Made by a program: the position numbers and the translations under genes. Below are positions 38,314 through 47,861 of a stretch of DNA of 64,000 nucleotides, piece after piece (position 1 is the first letter of the stretch; every line of letters starts with the position of its first letter). Origin of the DNA: Tessaracoccus defluvii (GTDB lineage: Bacteria > Actinomycetota > Actinomycetes > Propionibacteriales > Propionibacteriaceae); the NCBI RefSeq assembly GCF_014489575.1, contig NZ_CP060789.1, forward strand, positions 3,410,001-3,474,000. The letters are read 5' to 3'. The notes beneath the pieces were generated by a model, which was not told the DNA's origin, made no database searches, and worked only from the letters and a program-made list of their open reading frames with translations.

Positions 38314-41300
38314 ATGAAGCCGCCGACCTCGAGAGCCGAGCTTGTTGACGTCCTGCAGAAGGCGCGGCTTCAGAAGGGATGGTCGCTGCGGAGGGCCGCA
38401 GGGACCGCCGGCGTCGCCCACTCCACCGTCCAGGGCTGGTTCGACGGGCGGCACCTCCCGACGCATGCACTGACCTCCGATTTCCTGAACCTCGCCGAGG
38501 CGTTGGAACTCATCGACGGCGTGGAGGAAAGGGAGGAATGGGGCGGCGCGCTCGGCGCTATCCGTGGCGTGCCGACGCCCAAGGAAGCCCCGTACGTCGG
38601 ACTGCGTCCCTATTCGACAGCTGACACTGCCCTTTACTTCGGCCGGGAGCGGGCTTATTCGGAACTTGTCGCGGCCTGTCTGCGCGGCGATCGGGAAGGT
38701 CTCATCACGGTCATCGTGATCGGCGATTCCGGTGCGGGTAAGTCATCCCTTCTCGCGGCGGGACTCGTCGGCGGAGCCCTGGGGCAAGGGGGGCCGCTGG
38801 AAGGGCTTGTTCCGTGCTGGGTGGAGCCGGCGGATCTGCCCAGCTTCTCGCCACCGGAAGAGCCCTGCCTGATTCTCGTCGACCAATTCGAGGAGGCGCA
38901 GAAACTCCCCGAAGAGGAACAGAAAGCGATCTTCGACGCGTTGGCGGGACTGCCTGCGCACGCCACCGTCGTCGTCGCCCTGACGGCGGAGGCATTCGGT
39001 TTCGCGATGCGGGACGACCGACTCGCCCGGCACCTCGACACCCACGTCCGGGTCGCCTCTCTCTCCGAGGACGAGTACCGCCGCATCATCGAGGAGCCCG
39101 CGCGTCTCCGCGGGCGGCCGGTGACTCCCGCGCTGACTGATCTGCTCGTCTACGACATGGGGCTCTACGGCGAGCCGCGGCCGGCCACGGTGCTTCCGCT
39201 GCTCTCCAGCGTGCTGCGCCGCTGCTGGGACGCCGCCGGGGTGACACCCTCAAGACCAGGGACTACCTGCGCACCGGTGGGCTGTGGGGCGCCGTCGACG
39301 GCACGGCCGAGGACGTCTACGGGGCGATCGACGAGAAACAACGCCCCCTTGTGCAGCGACTGATGCTGTCTCTCGTCCGCGTCGAGGGCACCCAGATCCT
39401 GCGACGCAGGATCCCCGTCGACGCGGTGGACGACGAGCTGCGGGGCATCGCGGACAGATTCGAGGCAGCGCGCCTCCTCGTCCGGCGCGACGGCCAGCTC
39501 GCCATCGCGCACGACGCCCTGCTCAGGCACTGGGAGCGGCTCAAGGGATGGGTGGAGGAGGCGTCGGCCTCGCTGCTGATCGGTCGACGCATCCACATGG
39601 CGACGCAGCTGTGGGACGAGAGCGGCCGGTCATCCGACGCGCTGCGCCCCGCGGAGGCCGAGCTCTGGCACACGTGGTCGGAGGGGGAGGAGACACCCCT
39701 GCTGTCCGATCTGGAGCGCGAGTTCATCGAGCTCAGCCGCGAACAGGCGGCGGTGGAGGCGACCCGACAGCACGACACGATCCGCAGGATGCGCAACCGG
39801 TTGGCGATCGCGGTGGTGGCCGGCGTCCTGGCCTGCGTCATGGCGGCCGGGGCCCTGCTCGCGGGCGGGCGGGCCGAGGCTGCGACACGGTCGGCCCAGG
39901 GCAGGCAGATCGCGCTCGTGGCCGATGACATCCGGAACATCACCCCGAACATCGCCGGCCAGCTCAGCGTCGCCGCGCTCTCGCTCGACGACTCCGTCGA
40001 GACCCGGTCGGCCGTTGTGAAGTCGGCCGGCATACCGATGCCGGAGCGGGCCACGGGCCCGCAGGCAACACGATGGTCGCCCTGACCGATCGCGGTGACA
40101 TCGTCCGCGGTGACAGCTCCGGCACCGTCACGATCTGGCGCGACGGCGACCTCTCCAGCACGCCGCTCACGTTCGCCAGCGGCGGCGGCCAGATCTTCGC
40201 GCTCCAGGCCACCAATCTGAACGGTAGGGACCTCGTCTTCGTGGGCGGCCAGCAGACCGCCGGGGTCTGGGACATCACGAACGAGCCCCGGTCCCTGGGC
40301 GACTTCGGTGCCGACACCGTCGTCTACAGCGCCACCTGGCAGGCCGGCACCGTCCTGTTCGGAACGCTCGAAGGTCAGGTCCGGCGGGTCGACGTGACCG
40401 ACGCGGCCGCCCCGAGCGTCCTCGACCCCATCCAGCTGGGCGACGAGGTGGCCGTGACGGCGGTCGCCGCCACCGGTCACCTGGTGATCGCAGGCGGCCG
40501 GGCTGGGGTCCTCGACCTCTACTCCTGGGCGGACGGCGCGCACCTCGGGGAGGAGCCGGTCGCCGGAACCGTCCTGTCCCTGTCGCTGTCGCCGAACAAT
40601 GGCCAGGTGGTCGCGGGGACGACCAGCAACGTCGCCGGCCTGTGGACCATCGACGCCGACGGACTGCGTGACGCCGTCACCTGGGACCTGCCCGCGTCGG
40701 TCAACTCCGTCCTGCACCGGGGCAGCACGGTGCTCGTCGCCGGCTCCTTCACCGCCGTGCACGAGTACGGACTCGACGGCTCCCTGCGCAGGCAGTGGCC
40801 GGAGCGGACCGTCTCCGTCAGCCTCGCCGCGCTGGACGACGCCGTGGTCGTCGGGGCCACGGAGGGCGTCGTGACGCTGTGGGACACCTCGGCTGACGAT
40901 GTGGTGTTCCGCTACACCGAGGGGCGGCTCTTCGACGTGATCCCCGGCAGCGACAGCGTGCTGTTCGGCAGCAACCGGGGCCCCAGGGTGTTCGACCGCG
41001 ACGCCGGCGGCTGGCGGCAGCTGCCGCTGCGCACGGACGAGACGGTCGAGCTCAACGCCTACTACGGGCTCAGCGACCACGGCGGCACCCTGGTGAACCA
41101 GACGCGTGACGGCCGCCTGCTCACGTTCCACCGCGAGGCCGACTCGTTCGTGGAGGTCGACGACATCGCCCTTCCCGAGGCGCTGGCCGACCTGCGCGTG
41201 TCGCCGTCGGGCCGGTACCTGGCCCTCGGGATCCAGGGCAAGGTCGGCTACCGCCTGCTCCACTGGGGCGGGGAGACCTGGGAGGAGATCGGCACCGTCG

Positions 41301-41892
41301 ACGCTTGGCCCGGAGGTGCCGCCTTCGTCGGCGACTCGGTCTTCGCCGCGATGGGCGTCAACGGGCAGGACTTCTCGGTGTGGTCGCTCGGCGGAGCCGC
41401 GGAGCCCACGCATCTGACCCAGGTCGACATGCTGGACGATGAGGTGCCGGTGGGCTTCGCTGGCGCGAGCGGACTGCTCGCGGTGGGCGACTCCGCCGGA
41501 GAGATCACCGTCTACTCCTTGAGGAATCCAGTCGAACCGGAGGTGCGGTTCGTGCTGCACGATGCCAGGTCGTCGATCTCGCAGCTGTCCTTTTCCGCCG
41601 ACACGAAACGGCTCCTGGCCTCCACGCGTGAGGGCTTGTGTGGGCCTGGGACGTGTCCGCGGACGAGGCGGAGTTGATGCTCCGGCTGGAGCCGGATGCG
41701 GCCGGCGTGCAGGGAGTTGCCGAATATGACGGCTGGATCCTGATGACGCTGTCTGACGGCCGGGCGAGGGCCTGGCCCACAGACCCCAGCGAGGTGGGCA
41801 GGGATCTGTGCTCCCGCTTCGGGGAGGAGCTGACCGAGGACGAGTGGCTGCGGCTGGTGCCCGGTGTGCCGTTCATCCAGGGGTGCGGCTGA
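38314..41892 (+). CDS. HTH-nSTAND1 NTPase with TM segment and WD40-like beta-propeller (three frameshifts)
   Basis: Repaired length 1193 residues. Domains in order: XRE-like HTH about 8-65 (LQKGWSLRRAAGTAGVAHST); nSTAND1 P-loop NTPase about 92-480 with Walker A GDSGAGKSS (137-145) and Walker B LILVDQFEEAQ (187-196; DQFEE is the nSTAND1 hallmark); TM about 498-520; beta-propeller about 590-1190 with WD-type strand ends (TVTIWRDG, AGVWDITN, VVTLWDTSADD, LVWAWDVSAD). Frame breaks: G4 run 39238-39241 (repair AAGGDTLKTRDYLRTGG), G3C3 at 40055-40060 (repair TGPAGNTMVALTDRG), and G3 run 41632-41634 (repair TREGLVWAWDV). STAND proteins are signal-triggered switches in immunity or regulation; the output of this one is unknown. 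It diverges from the disrupted FHA-like gene. Confidence 0.85.
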
Positions 41893-41927
41893 CCCGGCGG
41901 CCACCAACCCATCAGACCCCGGGCCCG

Positions 41928-43043
41928 TCAGTCGTCCAGGACGTCCCCGACCGGCGTCCAGTCGCGCCCCACGGCGTCTGCCACCGGCTCGCTCGTGAGC
42001 AGGCCCCCATGGGTCGACACGCCCCGGGCCAGCGACGCGTCAGCCAGTGAGGCGCCACGCCAGCCGCGGTCGGCCAGTGAGGTGACGTACGGCAGCGTCG
42101 CATTCGTCAGCGCCCAGGTCGACGTCGTCGCCACGGCGGCCGGAATGTTGGACACGCAGTAGAACAGCGAGTCGTGGACGGGGTACGTCGGGTGCTCGTG
42201 CGTGGTGGGTCGGCTCGACTCGAAGCATCCGCCCTGGTCGATCGACACGTCGACGAGCACCGAGCCGGGCTGCATCCGGGAGACCAGCTCGTCGCTGACC
42301 AGTCGCGGCGTGCGCCCGCCGGGGATCAGCACGGTGCCGATCACGAGGTCGGCCGTGAGCACCTCCTGCTCGACGGTCAGCGCCGTCGACGCCAGTTGGC
42401 GCACCCGGTTTTCCCACCGTCGCTGCGCCGCGCGGAGCTTGTGGAGGTTGGTGTCGAGCAGGGTGACGTCCGCGCCCATGCCCATGGCGACGGCCGCGGC
42501 GTTCTGCCCCGCCACGCCTGCCCCGAGGATGACGACCTTTGCGTTGGCGACGCCGCCGATCCCGCCCATGAGAACCCCGCGTCCGCCGTTGGTGCGCATC
42601 AGCGCCTGCGCGCCGAGCTGCGGCGCCAGGCATCCCGCGACCTCGCTCATGGGGTAGAGCAGAGGCAGCATGCCGGACTCAAGCTGCACCGTCTCGTAGG
42701 CGATCGTGGTCGCTCCGGACGCCAGCAGGGCATCGACGAGCGGCCGGTCGGCGGCCAGGTGGAGGTAGGTGAAGACGGTGAGCCCCTCGCGGAGGTGACC
42801 GTATTCCTCCGGCAGCGGCTCCTTGACCTTGACGACGAGTTCGGCATCGTCCCAGGCGTGCGCAGCGTCGACGATGGTCGCGCCGGCGGCGCGGTAGTCG
42901 TCGTCGCTGAAGCTGGCGTTGCGGCCGGCGTCGGTCTCGATCAGCACCTGGTGGCCACGGGCGGTGAGCTCCCGGGCGCCGGCCGGCGTCATGGCGACCC
43001 GGAACTCGCTGTTCTTGATCTCGCGGGGCACGCCGATGCGCAT
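41928..43043 (-). CDS. ald: Alanine dehydrogenase
   Basis: 371 residues; reversible NAD-dependent deamination of L-alanine to pyruvate and ammonia. N-terminal MRIGVPREIKNSEFRVAMTP, catalytic Lys in VVKVKEPL and His in TYLHLA, Rossmann loop ILGAGVAGQNAAAVAMGMGA, VSIDQGG. Full family length. Monocistronic, divergent from furA. Confidence 0.95.
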   Translation of the reverse strand: MRIGVPREIKNSEFRVAMTPAGARELTARGHQVLIETDAGRNASFSDDDYRAAGATIVDAAHAWDDAELVVKVKEPLPEEYGHLREGLTVFTYLHLAADRPLVDALLASGATTIAYETVQLESGMLPLLYPMSEVAGCLAPQLGAQALMRTNGGRGVLMGGIGGVANAKVVILGAGVAGQNAAAVAMGMGADVTLLDTNLHKLRAAQRRWENRVRQLASTALTVEQEVLTADLVIGTVLIPGGRTPRLVSDELVSRMQPGSVLVDVSIDQGGCFESSRPTTHEHPTYPVHDSLFYCVSNIPAAVATTSTWALTNATLPYVTSLADRGWRGASLADASLARGVSTHGGLLTSEPVADAVGRDWTPVGDVLDD

Positions 43044-43162
43044 CGAAACCTTCTCTCGTTCGTCCGCCGTCCGACGGTGCGTCCACCCTAGCCGCGGCGG
43101 CGGCGGACGGGAATGGTTGACGCAGAGGGCGGAAACAGCCTGTGAATTGGAAACATCGCTTA

Positions 43163-43185
43163 TTGGACACTTTCCAGATAAAGGG
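43163..43185. promoter_or_regulatory. FurA-type operator before furA-katA
   Basis: TTGGACACTTTCCAGATAAA then GGG resembles the actinobacterial FurA box (TTGACT..ATTCCAGAAAAG) as I recall it. It is 14 bp before the furA start. A mirrored TTGGAAAC at 43147 adds dyad symmetry. Predicts autorepression and peroxide induction. Confidence 0.55.
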
Positions 43186-43199
43186 CTAAGGTGCTTGTC

Positions 43200-43633
43200 A
43201 TGGAGCAGAACTGGGCGGAGGCGCTACACGATGCCGGCCTTCGCGTCACCGCCGGACGGGTCGCCGTGCTCACCGAGCTCAGCGAGCGGCCCCACCTCGG
43301 CGTTGGCGAGATCACCGACGCGGTGCGTTCCCGTGCCGGCACCGCCTCGGTGCAGGCGGTGTACGACGCGCTCGCCGCGCTGCACAAGGCCGCGCTCATC
43401 CGGCGGGTCGAGCCGGCCGGCCAGCCGCCCCGATACGAACTCCAGAACGGTGACAACCACCATCACCTGATGTGCCGATCCTGCGGCGCGATGCGCGACG
43501 TCGCCTGCTCCATCGGACACTCACCCTGTTTGTCCCCCAGTCAGACCCATGGCTTCGTCATCGACGAGGCCGAGGTCATCTACTGGGGTTGTGTGCACAG
43601 TGCAACGAACCTGACGAGAGGACAACTACATGA
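43200..43633 (+). CDS. furA: Fur-family peroxide regulator (one frameshift)
   Basis: Repaired length 144 residues from ATG 43200 ([20 protein letters not shown]). Winged-helix DNA-binding domain ([21 protein letters not shown]), the metal region [20 protein letters not shown], then DEAEVIYWG. As sequenced the C-terminus is [15 protein letters not shown]; adding one G to the run 43585-43588 gives [18 protein letters not shown], which restores the second CxxC zinc motif typical of FurA and ends in an ATGA overlap with the catalase gene. Senses H2O2/iron and represses the catalase gene. Confidence 0.9.
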
Positions 43634-45108
43634 GTAACAGCGAGACGATGGGCCAGCAGCTCCCCGCCGGGGTGTCGACCCGACTCAATGGCGCCCCGAC
43701 CGAGTCGGACGCCCACTCGCTGACCGTCGGCAACGACGGCCCGATCGTCCTCCACGACGTCCACCTGGTCGAGCAGCTCGCGCACTTCAACCGTGAGCGT
43801 GTCGCCGAGCGTAGCCCCCACGCCAAGGGCTCCGGTGCCTTCGGTACGTTCACCGTCACCGGTGACGTGACGGCCTACACCAAGGCCGCCCCGTTCCAGC
43901 CGGGCGTCGAGACCCCCATGCTGGCGCGTTTCTCCACGGTCGCCGGTGAGCAGGGCTCGCCCGACACCTGGCGCGACGTCCGCGGCTTCTCGGTCCGCTG
44001 GTACTCGAGTGAGGGCAACCTCGACATCGTCGGCAACAACACTCCGGTCTTCTTCCTGCGCGATCCGCTGAAGTTCCCGCACTTCATCCGCTCGCAGAAG
44101 CGCCTGCCCTCGTCGGGCCTGCGTGACGCGACGATGCAGTGGGACTTCTGGACGGCGTCGCCCGAGTCGGCGCACCAGGTGACCTACCTCATGGGTGACC
44201 GCGGCCTGCCCGCGTCCTGGCGGCACATGCACGGCTTCTCCTCCCACACCTACATGTGGGTCAACGAGGCCGGCGAGCAGTTCTGGGTGAAGTACCACTT
44301 CCGCACGAACCAGGGCGAGCAGAACCTCACCAACGCCGAGGCTGCGACCATCGCGGGTCAGGACGCCGACTACCACCGTCGCGACCTGTACGACGCCATC
44401 GAGCGCGAGGAGTTCCCGTCGTGGACCCTCAAGGTGCAGATCATGCCGTTCGCGGAGGCCAAGGAGTACCGCTTCAACCCCTTCGACCTGACCAAGACCT
44501 GGTCGCAGAAGGACTACCCCCTCATCGAGGTGGGCACCATGGAGCTGAACCGGAACCCGGCCAACTTCTACGCGCAGATCGAGCAGGCCGCGTTCTCGCC
44601 GTCGAACATGATCCCCGGCACCGGCATCTCGCCCGACAAGATGCTCATGGCCCGCGTGTTCGCCTACCCGGACGCCCAGCGCGCCCGCATCGGCTCCAAC
44701 TTCCACCAGCTGCCGGTCAACCGTCCCGTCACCGCCGAGTTCAACAACTACGCGGAGCAGGGGCACATGCAGTACGCCCACACCGGTGACGCCCCGGGCT
44801 ACGCGCCCAACAGCTACGGCCGCATGTTCTCCGACGCCCAGGTGACAGTGGACAACGGCTGGGAGTCCGACGGCGCCCTCGTGCGCTCGGCTGCCACCCT
44901 GCACGCCGAGGACGACGACTTCGGCCAGGCCGGCACCCTCGTGCGCGAGGTCTTCGACGACGCGCAGCGTGACCGCTTCGTGGAGACCGTCTCGGGGGCG
45001 CTTGCCGGCGTGGCCGAGGAGGTCCTCGTGCGGGCGTTCGCATACTGGCGAAACGTCGACGAGACCATCGGTCGCCGGATCGAGGAAGCGGTTCGCGCCG
45101 CCGCCTGA
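43630..45108 (+). CDS. katA: Clade-3-size monofunctional haem catalase
   Basis: 492 residues. Dismutates H2O2 to water and O2. Distal His in [15 protein letters not shown], distal Asn in [14 protein letters not shown], proximal haem-ligand Tyr in [15 protein letters not shown], and [20 protein letters not shown]. Small-subunit type, without the C-terminal flavodoxin-like domain. Overlaps furA (ATGA), so translationally coupled and controlled by it. Confidence 0.96.
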   Translation: MSNSETMGQQLPAGVSTRLNGAPTESDAHSLTVGNDGPIVLHDVHLVEQLAHFNRERVAERSPHAKGSGAFGTFTVTGDVTAYTKAAPFQPGVETPMLARFSTVAGEQGSPDTWRDVRGFSVRWYSSEGNLDIVGNNTPVFFLRDPLKFPHFIRSQKRLPSSGLRDATMQWDFWTASPESAHQVTYLMGDRGLPASWRHMHGFSSHTYMWVNEAGEQFWVKYHFRTNQGEQNLTNAEAATIAGQDADYHRRDLYDAIEREEFPSWTLKVQIMPFAEAKEYRFNPFDLTKTWSQKDYPLIEVGTMELNRNPANFYAQIEQAAFSPSNMIPGTGISPDKMLMARVFAYPDAQRARIGSNFHQLPVNRPVTAEFNNYAEQGHMQYAHTGDAPGYAPNSYGRMFSDAQVTVDNGWESDGALVRSAATLHAEDDDFGQAGTLVREVFDDAQRDRFVETVSGALAGVAEEVLVRAFAYWRNVDETIGRRIEEAVRAAA

Positions 45109-45126
45109 CCCGCTGCACCACGGTTC

Positions 45127-45158
45127 GGAGCCGCGTCCCTGACAAGGGGCGCGGCTCC
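45127..45158. terminator. Terminator hairpin between katA and the convergent kinase gene
   Basis: GGAGCCGCGTCCC, loop TGACAA, GGGGCGCGGCTCC: 13-bp stem with one G-U pair, no long T tract. Probably serves both strands. Confidence 0.7.
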
Positions 45159-45172
45159 CGCCGTCTCCGGGG

Positions 45173-46077
45173 TCACCCCAGGGCGGCGGCCAGTTCCGCG
45201 CTCGTCGGGCCCGTCGCGGATCCGGCCCTCGTGACGGCAAGGGCGCCGGCGGCGTTGGCCAGACGCACGGCCTCCGGCAGCTCCAGGCCGCCGGCAAGGC
45301 CTGCCAGCAGTGCCCCGGCATGCGCGTCGCCGGCGCCCGTCGAGTCGACGACGGTGACGGGCAGGCTGGGGATGAGCTCCGGGGCGCGGCCGCGGCGGTG
45401 CAGCCAGGCGCCCTCCGCGCCGACCCGCGCCACGACGGCGCCGGTCTCCGGCAGCCTGTCCAGCAGCCGCAGCCGGCCGCCGGTATCGTCCTCTCCGAGG
45501 ATCCGCAGCTCCCGCTCGTTCAGGCTCAGTACGTCGGTCACCGCCAGCACCCGGTCCAGCAGGTCTGCGGGGACCTCCGCGACGAGCGGCCCAGGATCGA
45601 CCAGCAGTGTGGCGGGCCGGTAGCGATCGAGCAGGGCGGCCACGGCGGGCCCGGTCTCCGGGTACAGCAGGTCGTACCCGCTGACGTAGAGGGAGTCGCC
45701 CCCGGTCCAGTCGATCAGCCCGAAGTCGGCGTCGGTCAGTGTCTGTTCGACGCCGGGACTCGTCACGAAGGTCCGCTCCCCGTCGGGCTCGACGAACCCG
45801 ATGCAGGTGCCGGAGTCGCCGTCGGCGAGGGGAGGAGGAGCTCTGTGCCCAGCCCGCGCAGCGCGCCCGCGAGCATGGAGCCGAGAGGGCCCGACCCCAG
45901 CCTGCCCGCGAGCGCGGTGGGCAGCCCGAGCCGTGCCGCGGCGGCGAGGATGTTGAAGGCGCCGCCCGGCTGCACCGCCACGGGCCCGGCCAGCACGTCG
46001 CCGCCACGCTCAGGGAGGGAGGGCACCGTCATCATCTGGTCGGCGATCACGCTGCCGATCACGACGAGCCGCGTCAT
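45173..46077 (-). CDS. PfkB-family sugar/nucleoside kinase (one frameshift)
   Basis: Repaired length 301 residues, start MTRLVVIGSVIADQMMTVP. Ribokinase fold: PERGGDVLAGPVAVQPGGAFNIL (substrate loop, two Gly motif), NERELRILG, and the anion-hole and catalytic Asp in DSTGAGDAHAGALLAGLA. The frame breaks at the G4 run 45829-45832 on the plus strand; one more base gives ELLLPLADGDSGTCIGFVEPDG. It follows the ADP-ribosylglycohydrolase gene with an ATGA overlap. The pairing suggests phosphorylation of ribose or a nucleoside released by the partner (inference). Confidence 0.87.
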
Positions 46078-47054
46078 CGGCGCAGCCCCGCCAGCGTCCT
46101 TGCGGTGCCGCGCAGGTCGAGCCCGGGATTCGCGGACTCCAGTTCGACGACGGCGTCCGGCGGGAACGCGTCCACCCCGCAGCAAGCGCCGTAGACGGCG
46201 CCCGCCATGGCTGCGACCGTGTCGGAATCGCCGCCCAGCGAGGCAGCGGCGCACAGCCCTGCCCACGGGTCGTGCGGGAACGCGGCGACGACGGCCAGCG
46301 CGGCGGGCACGGCCTCCTGGGTGGCGACGGAGGTGCCGACCAGGGTGTCGATCGCCTCCAGCGGGTCCTCGCCCAACGCCAGTGAGATGGCCCAGCGGAT
46401 CCGGTGCGGGACCGACGCCCCCGGGGTCGCATGGCCGAGAGCCGCGCCGAACTCGGCGGCGGCGACCGCCACCTCGAGCGCGTCCGGGATCGAGGCGCCT
46501 TCGATGCCCGCCGAGACGGCTGCGGCGATTGCGGCAGCGCCGGCGTTGGCGATGCGGGTGTTGTGCGTCAGCACGTTGACGGCGGCGACCTGCTCGACCA
46601 GCCGGGCCAGCGGGAACGGGGCGTGGACGATGCCGAGCGGAGCGACCCGCATGGCTGCCCCGTTGGTGTCGCCCCAGCGGCCAGTCTCCGTCGGGGAGGC
46701 CCCGGCGCGGAACGCCTCGATCGCCCGCAGCGTCGATGGCCCGAGCAGGTCGAGCGAGCCGAGGGCCTCCATCTCGTGGTGCCAGTCGCTCAGCGCGGTC
46801 GCGAACGCCGTCAGGTCGACGGTGCCGTCGCCGTCGATCAGGAGACGGGCGAGGATGAGCGCCTGCGCAGTGTCGTCGGTCACGGTGCCCGCCAGTTGCC
46901 CGGGGCTGATGGGGTTCTCGGCGGGGCCGGGCAGGAAACGGTCGATCGAACCGAGAAGCTCGGCGATGCGGCCACGAGTGAGCATCTGGGTCGGCATGCC
47001 CAGCGCGTCTCCCATTGCGAGCCCGACGAGGGCGCCTTCGGCACGTGCGGTCAT
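46074..47054 (-). CDS. ADP-ribosylglycohydrolase-family protein
   Basis: 326 residues. All-alpha ARH fold with metal-binding motifs GLAMGDALGMPTQ near the N-terminus, GTVTDDTAQALILARLL about residue 55-72, GDTNGAAMRVAPLG mid-protein, and GGDSDTVAAMAGAVYGA near residue 275. Hydrolyses N- or O-linked ADP-ribose or a related nucleotide. First gene of a two-gene operon with the PfkB kinase. In bacteria many such pairs are thought catabolic, not tied to protein ADP-ribosylation. Confidence 0.9.
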   Translation of the reverse strand: MTARAEGALVGLAMGDALGMPTQMLTRGRIAELLGSIDRFLPGPAENPISPGQLAGTVTDDTAQALILARLLIDGDGTVDLTAFATALSDWHHEMEALGSLDLLGPSTLRAIEAFRAGASPTETGRWGDTNGAAMRVAPLGIVHAPFPLARLVEQVAAVNVLTHNTRIANAGAAAIAAAVSAGIEGASIPDALEVAVAAAEFGAALGHATPGASVPHRIRWAISLALGEDPLEAIDTLVGTSVATQEAVPAALAVVAAFPHDPWAGLCAAASLGGDSDTVAAMAGAVYGACCGVDAFPPDAVVELESANPGLDLRGTARTLAGLRR

Positions 47055-47126
47055 GACGGCAGCCTAGTGTCCCGTGTCAGCTGGGGGTGGGGAGGGAGCA
47101 AGCCCCTTGTCGGTCACAATGGGGCG

Positions 47127-47792
47127 ATGGACATCCCGCACGTTGATGACAAGGTCAGGATCGCCCCAGCGCTCCGCGAGCGCGCTGTCGAGGTGACCAG
47201 GCAGGCCGCCGCGGACGGCCGGATCGAGTTCGATGAGCTCGGCGGTCGCGTGGGGCGCTGCCTGGAGGCCAGGACGCAGGGTGATCTGCGGGCCGTGCTC
47301 GGTGACCTGATCCCGTCGGCCGACCTGGAGGCCTTCCTCCGCGAGGCGCCGCCGATGCTGAGCGGTCCCGGCTCCACCTGGGACGACCCGCTGTACCTCA
47401 AGGCGGTCGGCTTCCAGGCCCTGAAGAGGGAGGGCGCCTGGGAGGTGCCCCCGTTCATCGAGGTGATGGGCACCAGCATGAACACGATCATGCTGAACTT
47501 CCTGGAGGCCATCCCGCTCGCCTCCGTCATCGACATCGTGGCCGTCACCCAGGGCACCCTGACCATCATCGTCCCCGAGGGGTGGGGAGTCGACGTCGAG
47601 CGCGTCGCCGGCACCAGCCAGGGCATGTTCAGCACCCGGGTGGCGTCGCGCCCGACGAAGGGTCTGCCGCGCATCGTGCTGAGCGGTCAGATCGTCATGG
47701 GCAAGGTGCGCTACGCGTCCCGCAGGGAGCTGCGTCGCCTGGAGCAACGACTGGGGCGGACCCCGGTGCCGCAGTTGCCTGCCGGCAGCTGA
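47127..47792 (+). CDS. DUF1707 domain protein
   Basis: 221 residues from ATG (MDIPHVDDKVRIAPALRERA). The N-terminal 55 residues fit DUF1707 (LRERAVEVTRQAAADGRIEFDE, CLEARTQGDLRAVLGDL). The rest contains a strand-rich region (VIDIVAVTQGTLTIIVPEGWGVDVERVAG; GLPRIVLSGQIVMGKVRYA), like the cell-wall-active-antibiotics-response C-domain that often follows DUF1707. No TM segment. Function unknown. Confidence 0.75.
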   Translation: MDIPHVDDKVRIAPALRERAVEVTRQAAADGRIEFDELGGRVGRCLEARTQGDLRAVLGDLIPSADLEAFLREAPPMLSGPGSTWDDPLYLKAVGFQALKREGAWEVPPFIEVMGTSMNTIMLNFLEAIPLASVIDIVAVTQGTLTIIVPEGWGVDVERVAGTSQGMFSTRVASRPTKGLPRIVLSGQIVMGKVRYASRRELRRLEQRLGRTPVPQLPAGS

Positions 47793-47802
47793 GCCCGCAG
47801 AC

Positions 47803-47846
47803 GCGACGAGGCGCCACCGCCGTTGCGGGCGGTGGCGCCTCGTCGC
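47803..47846. terminator. Perfect 19-bp-stem bidirectional terminator
   Basis: GCGACGAGGCGCCACCGCC, loop GTTGCG, then the exact reverse complement. Sits between the convergent DUF1707 and GH2 genes. No T tract, but the stem is the strongest seen in the window. Confidence 0.8.
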
Positions 47847-47861
47847 CTGTCCGGGGGCCCG

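Noticed and set aside
39317..41560. A 747-codon open frame antisense to the nSTAND gene, and similar long antisense frames over the carboxylase (1339-3633) and the 799-aa gene (26543-29338)
   Set aside because: Composition is His/Arg/Gln-rich noise typical of the antisense of GC-rich codons; no ribosome site, no domain, and the sense strand carries recognisable proteins.
38314..41892. The nSTAND gene considered a degraded pseudogene because of three frame breaks
   Set aside because: All three are one-base G/C-run losses of the same type as in essential-type genes of the window, and no stop or other damage occurs elsewhere in 3.6 kb.
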